A DNA stretch of 12,971 nucleotides from Suttonella ornithocola (GTDB lineage: Bacteria; Pseudomonadota; Gammaproteobacteria; Cardiobacteriales; Cardiobacteriaceae): the NCBI RefSeq assembly GCF_001889065.1, contig NZ_LWHB01000053.1, positions 1 through 12,971 of the forward strand, written 5' to 3'. The position numbers and the translations under genes were made by a program. How positions within the stretch are numbered: position 1 is the first letter of the stretch; the number at the start of each line of letters is the position of its first letter. Shown here piece after piece: positions 7,504 through 12,971 of the stretch. The notes under the pieces were generated by a model, which was given only the letters and a program-made list of their open reading frames with translations, had not been told where the DNA came from and did not search any database.

Positions 7504-8516
7504 TGACAACTTTTGCACAAAGACTCATCCATTGGCAACGACAACACGGTCGACATCACCTACCTTGGCAAACCAATGACCCTTACCGCGTGTGGCTCTC
7601 AGAAATTATGCTCCAACAAACGCAAGTAACCACCGTTATCCCTTATTACTTACGTTTTATTGAGCATTACCCAACCGTTATTGATTTAGCCAATGCCAAA
7701 CAAGATAACATTCTTGCGCTATGGTCAGGACTCGGTTACTACGCTCGCGCTCGCAATTTACACCATGCTGCACAACAAATTCGCGACCAATATGCCGGAG
7801 AATTTCCCCGCACACGCAAAACATTAGAAACCTTAAAAGGAATTGGGCGAACCACTGCCGCAGCTATCTGTGCTTTTGCCTACGGACAAAAAGAAGCCAT
7901 TTTTGACGGTAACGTCAAACGCGTTCTCTCGCGACATCAAGCCATAAAAGGCGAAGTCAATCCTCAAAAAACGCCTGCTTTATGGCGCCTTGCAGAAAAT
8001 CTCCTTCCTGATAACCCTCAAGATATCCAAGCCTACACACAAGGACTTATGGATTTAGGAAGCTTAATCTGTACGCGTGGTCAACCAAAATGCGAGCGAT
8101 GCCCTGTCGCAACAGATTGTCGAGCCTATTTAGCGGGACAACCCACCGCCTATCCTGAGAAACGCCAAAAACAACCCAAACCTGAAAAAGAAGGTTATTT
8201 CCTATTCATTACGACCACGGATAACCGTATCCGCTTAGAAAAACGACCAGAAAAAGGCATTTGGGGTAACCTTTGGGCATTTCCATGGTTTGAGTCCTTA
8301 TCTGCACTACATCAATATGCCGAAGAACATCACCTTCAAATTAGCGAACACCCCCCTTTAGAACATACGCATCACTTTACCCACTATACCTTGCATCTAC
8401 ATATCTATCCGGCACAAACACATTCTCCACCGACTGACAAACAGCGAGACACTACCGCCACCGAACGCCAACAATTAGCTATTCCTACTCCAATCAAATT
8501 AATTATCCAATCATAA
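7503..8516 (+). CDS. mutY: A/G-specific adenine DNA glycosylase
   Basis: Base-excision repair enzyme that removes adenine mispaired with 8-oxoguanine. Residues match the E. coli enzyme: E34 in WLSEIMLQQTQV (E. coli E37), the helix-hairpin-helix LKGIGRTTAAA (111-121), catalytic D135 in IFDGNVKRV (E. coli D138), and the [4Fe-4S] ligands C190, C197, C200 and C206 (C-x6-C-x2-C-x5-C). The C-terminal NUDIX-like domain that reads 8-oxoG follows, with the HxFTHYxLHLH segment and a final IPTPIKLI. Length (337) is normal and no lesion was seen. The start overlaps the permease stop; the gene ends at a strong terminator that it shares with the convergent response regulator. Confidence 0.97.
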   Translation: MTTFAQRLIHWQRQHGRHHLPWQTNDPYRVWLSEIMLQQTQVTTVIPYYLRFIEHYPTVIDLANAKQDNILALWSGLGYYARARNLHHAAQQIRDQYAGEFPRTRKTLETLKGIGRTTAAAICAFAYGQKEAIFDGNVKRVLSRHQAIKGEVNPQKTPALWRLAENLLPDNPQDIQAYTQGLMDLGSLICTRGQPKCERCPVATDCRAYLAGQPTAYPEKRQKQPKPEKEGYFLFITTTDNRIRLEKRPEKGIWGNLWAFPWFESLSALHQYAEEHHLQISEHPPLEHTHHFTHYTLHLHIYPAQTHSPPTDKQRDTTATERQQLAIPTPIKLIIQS

Positions 8517-8543
8517 AAAACCCTCTCTGAGAGAGGGTTTTTT
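8515..8543. terminator. Bidirectional terminator between mutY and the response regulator
   Basis: Stem CCCTCTC / GAGAGGG with loop TGA, flanked by A6 on the left and T6 on the right, so it can act for mutY on the plus strand and for the sensory operon on the minus strand. The A6 tract begins within the mutY stop codon. Confidence 0.92.
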
Positions 8544-8581
8544 ATAAACAAGTAATAAAACTGATAACATTTACATTTCTA

Positions 8582-8956
8582 TCAATCTTCTTCCTCGATA
8601 AACTCAACTATTTCATTTAATGCTTTTAACAAACCATTTTCTGTAAAAGGTTTAGTTAAAAATCCGCTAGCGCCTAATTCTAATGCTTCCAATCCTGTCG
8701 CCTCATCATTAAGGGCAGAAACCACTAAAATTTGTACGGAAGGATGAACTTCTAATAACTTCGGAATTGTTTCTATTCCATCCATTTCTGGCATAGTTAA
8801 ATCTATAGTTACAATATCTGGTTGATATTTTTTACAAAGATCTATAGCTTCTTTACCATTTTTAGCCATACAAACCACTGAAAACTGCTCTTCTGTTGTT
8901 CGGCTAATTCGATTACGAATAATCATTGAATCATCAACAATCATTAAACGATACAT
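8582..8956 (-). CDS. Single-domain response regulator (CheY-like)
   Basis: Receiver domain only, with no DNA-binding or enzymatic output. In the numbering of the form that starts two codons earlier at a GTG (8962), the acidic pocket is D10 and D11, the phosphoacceptor is D54 (VTIDLTMPEMDG), the switch Ser is S82 (VVSALND) and the conserved Lys is K104 (FLTKPF). I chose the ATG at 8956 (124 residues, MYRLMIVDDS) because AGAGAG sits at the right distance; the GTG overlaps that site. Last gene of the sensory operon, 25 bp after the kinase. Partner by position is the CheA-like kinase. Its output must be protein-protein contact (motor, pilus or enzyme) or a phosphate sink; the target is not in the window. 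Confidence 0.93.
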   Translation of the reverse strand: MYRLMIVDDSMIIRNRISRTTEEQFSVVCMAKNGKEAIDLCKKYQPDIVTIDLTMPEMDGIETIPKLLEVHPSVQILVVSALNDEATGLEALELGASGFLTKPFTENGLLKALNEIVEFIEEED

Positions 8957-8981
8957 AATCACTCTCTATTAATTATCAAAA

Positions 8982-11120
8982 TCATGCTGAAGGGAACATA
9001 AAATCAAAACGCGTACATTCTCCAGTTTTTGACTGAATTTGCATTTTACCACCCAACGATTTTATGCGGTCTTTCACAACATCCATACCTACGCCACGAC
9101 CCGCATCCTCTGTACTCTCTACTTGAGTTGAAAAACCAGGTAAAAAGATGGCACGAAATAAAGTCTTTTCATCTAAATTTTCTGCTGCTATTGGGCTACA
9201 GATGCCTTTTTCAATAAGTCTTGCTCTAATAGCTTCTTTATCAATTCCTGCACCGTCATCTTGTATTGTAACCTGATAACTATCAGCTTTTTCCGTCAAA
9301 GAAATTATGATATGACCTATTTCTTCTTTTCCTTTTGCTATCCGCTCTTGAGGAATTTCTATACCATGAACAATCGCATTGCGTAGCATTTGAATAATAA
9401 TTTCCTTCAAACGATGCTGTACATCATCTGAAAATAAAACATTTTCAAATCCTTGGATAGTAATTTTAACTTTTTTATGGTTACGCTCAGCAATTTGTTG
9501 AGCAAAGTTCTTAAGTGTTATTTCCAAACTATTCGCATTACTTTGAGCATTATTACCTACTGAAAAATGCATATCTAAAAGACGAGTACGAATTCCATTT
9601 AGCTCAGTTGTCAAACGGAAAAATTCTTCTAGTAAAATCGTTATTCTCAAGAAGTCATTACCCGTAATATTGGGTTTATTGCTGAGGAGTTTTAAATGAT
9701 TTTCCATTTCTTCAGCAATATCTACAAACCCTGTCAGTTGTAATGCTGAAGCTTCACCTTTAAAACTGTGAACTTCACGGAAAATCATTTGATTTTTCTT
9801 CTCTAAGATATCTAGCGTATTACCTTTTTTCTGTAAAATTTCATTGATTTTATCAGACATACGTTCTGCATTTTTCATAAAGCTCGCTAGAATATTCGGT
9901 TCAATTTTTAATAATTTCATTAACATATCAAATTGAGCTTCATTTTGCTTACGCTCTTTTTCTAATCTTTGCTCCATCTCTACGGACTCTGTAATATCAG
10001 AGATGCTAACCAGTGCATGAACTATTTTTTTCCCTTCATAAGAACGCGTAAAGTTGAATCTTAAATAACGCTCTGATTCATCATTATTATCTTTAATCAC
10101 TAATCGACGAAGCGGATTTAAATCTCCAATCAAATTTTCCCGTGTTTTGCGATTAAAGAGTTGTTTAATAAAACGGCGAACATTAATAATATCGGTTTCG
10201 CCAATTAAATCATGTAAAACATCATCAAGCTTTCTTCCCGTAAGATTTCTAATTGGGAAAATATCTCTTAACTTACGCGACTGCTGCTCGCCAATAACAT
10301 AATTTTCATCAATCAAGAATAAGCCTTCTGTAATTGTATCCATAATTTCTGTAGTTTCGCGCCGCGATTTTGCTAATGCTACATCTGATTGCAACAAAGC
10401 TCTTAATGATCTAAAAACAATGAAAAAGAAAATAGATAACGCAATAATAATACCAATAATTTGAATTAACTGAATAAATTTTGCCTGACTTTCTGCTTGC
10501 ACTTGTAATGCAGTAGAAACATCATCTAATTCTAATAATAAGCGAGTGGTATAAATACGCGCATAATCTGTTGCAAAGGTCACTACATTAGATTGAATAT
10601 TGTTATTTTGATAATCGTTAATAAAATGATCAATCATCCCTTGGAAAGGCATCCATATTTCTCGTACTCGCTCTAAATTCTTTCTTGCAGAGGGAATTTC
10701 AATAGCAGCAACTTTAAGTTGTTCTCCATCTAAACTGAATAAGCTCCCTCCATTTTGAAGTACATCCAATACTTCACCAAAACGTTTTTTTGAAGCTGAA
10801 AGTGCATTAAATTGTTTAAAAATCTCTTTTTTTAATTCCTGAGTATCAATTCTATCTTCATCCTTATTAGCAATAGCTAGGCTAATATCCGTTAAATTTT
10901 TCGCAATATCTTGAATGAGACCAGATTGCTGAGAAGCAATATTAATAGCGTTTGCAGAATCTGCGACTTTAAAAGATTGATAATAGTTGAGTAAAAGAAT
11001 TGATAAGTTAAAAATAAGGAATAAAACAATTGAAATAATAATTTCTTGATACTTTTTTAAGCTAGATGCCCATTCAAATCGTTTTTTTTGCTGCTCAGCA
11101 TTTAAAGCCAATTCTGCCAT
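8982..11120 (-). CDS. Membrane CheA-like histidine kinase with periplasmic sensor and PAS-like domains
   Basis: 712 residues. Order: cytoplasmic N-tail; membrane helix about 26-47; periplasmic helical region about 48-215, weakly like the PilJ/NarX type of sensor; membrane helix about 216-238; PAS-like region about 255-380; coiled linker (EQRLEKERKQNEAQ); Hpt-like domain about 395-505 with the phosphorylatable H451 in EVHSFKGEA; a dimerisation-like stretch; and a CheA-type HATPase domain about 560-712 with the N box (LRNAIVHGIE, N581), DDGAGID (621-627), GFST and GRGVGMD (675-681). There is no HisKA H-box upstream of the ATPase and no CheW-like domain after it; the protein ends with the ATPase. 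An AGGGGAG ribosome site overlaps the lipoprotein stop, implying coupling. I infer that it phosphorylates H451 and passes phosphate to the receiver encoded next. The ligand is presumably sensed with the upstream lipoprotein. Confidence 0.92.
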   Translation of the reverse strand: MAELALNAEQQKKRFEWASSLKKYQEIIISIVLFLIFNLSILLLNYYQSFKVADSANAINIASQQSGLIQDIAKNLTDISLAIANKDEDRIDTQELKKEIFKQFNALSASKKRFGEVLDVLQNGGSLFSLDGEQLKVAAIEIPSARKNLERVREIWMPFQGMIDHFINDYQNNNIQSNVVTFATDYARIYTTRLLLELDDVSTALQVQAESQAKFIQLIQIIGIIIALSIFFFIVFRSLRALLQSDVALAKSRRETTEIMDTITEGLFLIDENYVIGEQQSRKLRDIFPIRNLTGRKLDDVLHDLIGETDIINVRRFIKQLFNRKTRENLIGDLNPLRRLVIKDNNDESERYLRFNFTRSYEGKKIVHALVSISDITESVEMEQRLEKERKQNEAQFDMLMKLLKIEPNILASFMKNAERMSDKINEILQKKGNTLDILEKKNQMIFREVHSFKGEASALQLTGFVDIAEEMENHLKLLSNKPNITGNDFLRITILLEEFFRLTTELNGIRTRLLDMHFSVGNNAQSNANSLEITLKNFAQQIAERNHKKVKITIQGFENVLFSDDVQHRLKEIIIQMLRNAIVHGIEIPQERIAKGKEEIGHIIISLTEKADSYQVTIQDDGAGIDKEAIRARLIEKGICSPIAAENLDEKTLFRAIFLPGFSTQVESTEDAGRGVGMDVVKDRIKSLGGKMQIQSKTGECTRFDFMFPSA

Positions 11121-11133
11121 GATGTATTCTCCC

Positions 11134-12144
11134 CTATTTATTATCGATTAAGTGATAAGGAATCAAGATAGTTTGATATTCCATCTTATAATCTATCCCT
11201 TCAGTAGCCCGATGATTATGCGCAAGATTTGCTACTACTTGCAAAGCGACCTCTGCTTGTGTTTTAGCATCATTTAGAACGGTTCCAGCCAATTCTCCTG
11301 ATTTTAATAAAGCTAAAGCTTGCGGTGTAGCATCAATTCCAAAAACAGGTTTTTTTATCCCTGCTTGCTTTAGTGCCTCTAATGCACCAATTGCCATTGT
11401 ATCGTTATTCGCTAAAATCACCTCAATATCTTGAATTAAACCTTGCTCAATCCAAGAACGGGTAATTTCATTTGCTATATTGGCTCTAAATGAAGCTGAT
11501 TCCAAAGCTATTTGTTGAGTCTTATGCGCTAATTCTGGATAGCTACTCATCGTACCAATAGACCATTTTGTACGAGCAATAGCACTAGGATTTCCTTCAA
11601 TCCCTGTTAACATTGCAAATTGAATCACCCCATCTTTATTCTTATCCCATTCTGGATGCTGTTTCCATTGTTGAAGAACATCCAATCCCTGCAATACTCC
11701 CCCTTGTACAGCATCACCGTCTAGAAAAACCGCTTTATCATAGGAGAATAAAACATTTTGTGCTGGACTACGGTTATAAAAAACGACAGGAATTTCTCTT
11801 GATCGAAGTTTTTCAATAACTTTATCCGCTTGCTTAACATCTACCATATTGATAATAATGGCTTGAACACCTTCATTTAACATCTTATCAAGTTCAGTAA
11901 ACTGAATTTCTTGATTATTTTCTGCATCAGCAGCCAATACTGTTAACTCTGGAATTGCTTTCCCATAATTTTGAAAGCTTTGATAAGCTTCAGCAAAAAA
12001 TGGGTTTGCTGTTCCGCTAATTAATACACCCACCGCAGTTGGTGGAAAACTGGTCTCTTCTTTTTTCTGCTTAGAGAACAAATTATGAATTTGTTCGCAC
12101 CCTATCAAAGAAAAGCATAATAACCCTAATAAGTATTTTTTCAC
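11134..12144 (-). CDS. MglB-like periplasmic sugar-binding lipoprotein
   Basis: Type 1 periplasmic binding protein, clearly related to the galactose/glucose-binding protein MglB across its length. The lipobox LIGC gives lipidated C16; E17 at +2 predicts an outer-membrane location. A charged linker (about 17-35) precedes the domain. The calcium loop WDKNKDGVIQ (166-175) keeps D167, N169, D171 and Q175, and E241 matches the other calcium ligand. Sugar contacts kept by alignment to MglB: F49, N124, R191, N247, D271 and N291. Changed: N47 for Asp14, N185 for His152, S187 for Asp154 and F219 for Trp183. No permease or ATPase lies beside it; it heads the operon with the kinase 13 bp downstream, so a sensory rather than uptake role is likely. 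Starts at GTG, with GAAGGA at good spacing. Confidence 0.93.
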   Translation of the reverse strand: MKKYLLGLLCFSLIGCEQIHNLFSKQKKEETSFPPTAVGVLISGTANPFFAEAYQSFQNYGKAIPELTVLAADAENNQEIQFTELDKMLNEGVQAIIINMVDVKQADKVIEKLRSREIPVVFYNRSPAQNVLFSYDKAVFLDGDAVQGGVLQGLDVLQQWKQHPEWDKNKDGVIQFAMLTGIEGNPSAIARTKWSIGTMSSYPELAHKTQQIALESASFRANIANEITRSWIEQGLIQDIEVILANNDTMAIGALEALKQAGIKKPVFGIDATPQALALLKSGELAGTVLNDAKTQAEVALQVVANLAHNHRATEGIDYKMEYQTILIPYHLIDNK

Positions 12145-12172
12145 TAATAGTCCTTCGGCTAAAATTAAACAT

Positions 12173-12207
12173 ACAATAGTATGGAAGATTACACTTCCAT
12201 CTATTGT
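12173..12207 (-). promoter_or_regulatory. Strong hairpin in the sensory operon leader
   Basis: ACAATAG plus ATGGAAG pair with CTTCCAT plus CTATTGT, giving a 14-bp stem with a single bulged base (12180) and a 6-base loop. It lies 29 bp upstream of the GTG start. There is no T-run directly after it in the direction of transcription, so it is not a standard terminator. It could be an operator dyad or an mRNA structure. Confidence 0.6.
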
Positions 12208-12221
12208 TAAAATGGTTTGCT

Positions 12222-12229
12222 ACCTCCTT
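12222..12229 (-). promoter_or_regulatory. Orphan perfect Shine-Dalgarno sequence
   Basis: AAGGAGGT on the minus strand, 77 bp upstream of the lipoprotein GTG and just before the hairpin. No ATG, GTG or TTG follows at usable spacing. An ATT codon about 8 bases downstream is in frame with the lipoprotein, with no stop in between. The nearest ATG, about 25 bases away, reads only three codons. Confidence 0.4.
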
Positions 12230-12300
12230 GGCTTTATAAAGTTACCAAAATTACAGCTACACTTCATTCCAATAACTTTTAGTCCTGTATTATTTTTAAC

Positions 12301-12336
<36 letters not shown>

Positions 12337-12415
12337 GATAGAATAATATTTCAATTTTTACAAGCATTTAGAAAAAATATAATAAAAAATATTTTTATAA
12401 CTTCAGCGCTAAGGC

Positions 12416-12640
12416 TATAGTTAAAGGCTAATAAAAGAGTTACAGAAATTAGATCAAGACCTTTGCAAAAAAACATAAAATAGAAAAATTTCAATTTGTT
12501 AAATTTTAAAAACACATTAAAACAATAGTGTTATTTTCTACTAGTAGCAAAAATTAGTGTAAAACGGAATTTTGCAAAGGTCTCAGATCGCTATTCCAGT
12601 AATAGTATGTGTGCTTACTTTATTCATCTATCTTAGACAC
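12416..12640. mobile_element. TATAGT-ended miniature element, copy 2, interrupted and 3'-shortened
   Basis: Starts TATAGTTAAAGGCTAATA and follows the copy at 3241 through GAAATTAGATC. It is then split by the 129-bp MITE and resumes GCTATTCCAGTA through TTCATCTATCTTA. The last 27 or so internal bases of copy 1 are missing, and GACAC runs straight into the IS630 left end (TATAGTG), consistent with IS630 insertion at the element's terminal TA. Confidence 0.75.
12456..12584. mobile_element. 129-bp MITE with GAGACC ends, copy 2
   Basis: Same length as the copy at 5424, with its left end starting AAGACC instead of GAGACC. It is flanked by a 5-bp duplication AGATC (12451-12455 and 12585-12589). The uninterrupted element at 3241-3358 has a single AGATC at the same place, which proves the borders. 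The interior is diverged from copy 1, but TTCTACTAGTA and the right end are shared. Confidence 0.9.
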
Positions 12641-12971
12641 TATAGTGCAATCATCTAAAACTCAACCCAATCCAAAGCAGATAAAAGAATAAAGTATCAA
12701 TACAATCCATCCGCCATTCTTTGCGTATTTGCTTAATCCAAGCCCACATCTTTTCAATGGGATTTAAGTCTGGACTATAAGGGGGTAACCAAACTATCTC
12801 ATGCCCATGCTCTTCAATGATTGCTTGAATATCACTGCGTTTATGAAAAGCGGCATTGTCCATGACAATTACACTGTTTTTAGGTAACTCAGGTAACATG
12901 CTTCTCTCACCCAATGAGAGAAAATATCGCTGTTAATAGAACCATCATATAAGCGTAAGGCAAACAATTCT
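12641..12971 (-). mobile_element. IS630-family insertion sequence, copy 2 (cut by window end)
   Basis: Nearly identical to 3460-3790, starting TATAGTGCAATCATC, with only a few substitutions plus a one-base deletion. It has the same orientation as copy 1, so the two form direct repeats about 9.2 kb apart. Its right end lies outside the window. Confidence 0.92.
12651..12971 (-). pseudogene. IS630 transposase, frameshifted and partial
   Basis: C-terminal part of the same transposase as at 3470, retaining VIVMDNAAFHK and SPDLNPIEK. Against copy 1, one base is missing after 12898 (AACATGC here, AACAGTGC there). This breaks the frame between HWVRE and LLPELPKN and removes the first catalytic Asp region from this frame. 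The last residues read GLSFR instead of GLGFR. This copy cannot make a full transposase unless the deletion is a sequencing error; it could still be moved by copy 1. Confidence 0.88.

Noticed and set aside
12173..12207. Rho-independent terminator or attenuator in the sensory operon leader
   Set aside because: No run of T follows the stem on the minus strand, and on the plus strand only TTAAAA follows with no gene to terminate.

Overview
The window looks like the chromosome of a low-to-moderate GC gammaproteobacterium. Evidence is the ileS-lspA pair, a gammaproteobacterial-type MutY, a Zn-type glyoxalase I and a periplasmic NanM. The IS630 elements and TATAGT-ended miniature elements recall host-associated groups such as Cardiobacteriaceae, Moraxellaceae and Neisseriaceae; a Suttonella/Cardiobacterium relative is my guess, not a demonstrated fact.

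Layout: (1) 1-3112, plus strand: the 3' nine-tenths of ileS overlapping lspA by ATGA. (2) 3113-4405: a patchwork of mobile DNA. It holds two short TATAGT-ended miniature elements, an apparently complete IS630-family element (transposase in two frames, joined at an A7 run) and a 54-bp remnant of another IS630 end. (3) 4401-5300, minus strand: nanM (sialic acid mutarotase), whose C-terminus is lost at the IS remnant. (4) 5424-5552: a 129-bp MITE with perfect 15-bp inverted ends and a 5-bp target duplication. (5) 5725-8516: a small unknown protein divergent from gloA, then a DMT-family permease overlapping mutY, ending in a bidirectional terminator. (6) 8582-12144, minus strand: a three-gene sensory operon. 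It encodes a galactose-binding-protein-like lipoprotein, a membrane CheA-like kinase (PilJ-like periplasmic domain, PAS-like, Hpt and HATPase domains) and a single-domain response regulator. (7) 12145-12640: its leader, with a strong hairpin, an orphan Shine-Dalgarno sequence and a (ATAA)9 tract, then a second copy of one TATAGT miniature element split by a second copy of the 129-bp MITE. (8) 12641-12971: a second IS630 copy in the same orientation as the first, carrying a 1-base deletion and running off the window.

The most interesting part is the sensory operon. A periplasmic binding lipoprotein, with no transporter genes beside it and with altered sugar-contact residues, is apparently dedicated to a CheA-like kinase that lacks a CheW-binding domain. 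The kinase would signal to a stand-alone receiver with no DNA-binding output. A nine-unit tetranucleotide repeat lies upstream and could vary in length. The two IS630 copies form direct repeats around roughly 9.2 kb (nanM through the sensory operon), so this whole block could be lost by recombination.
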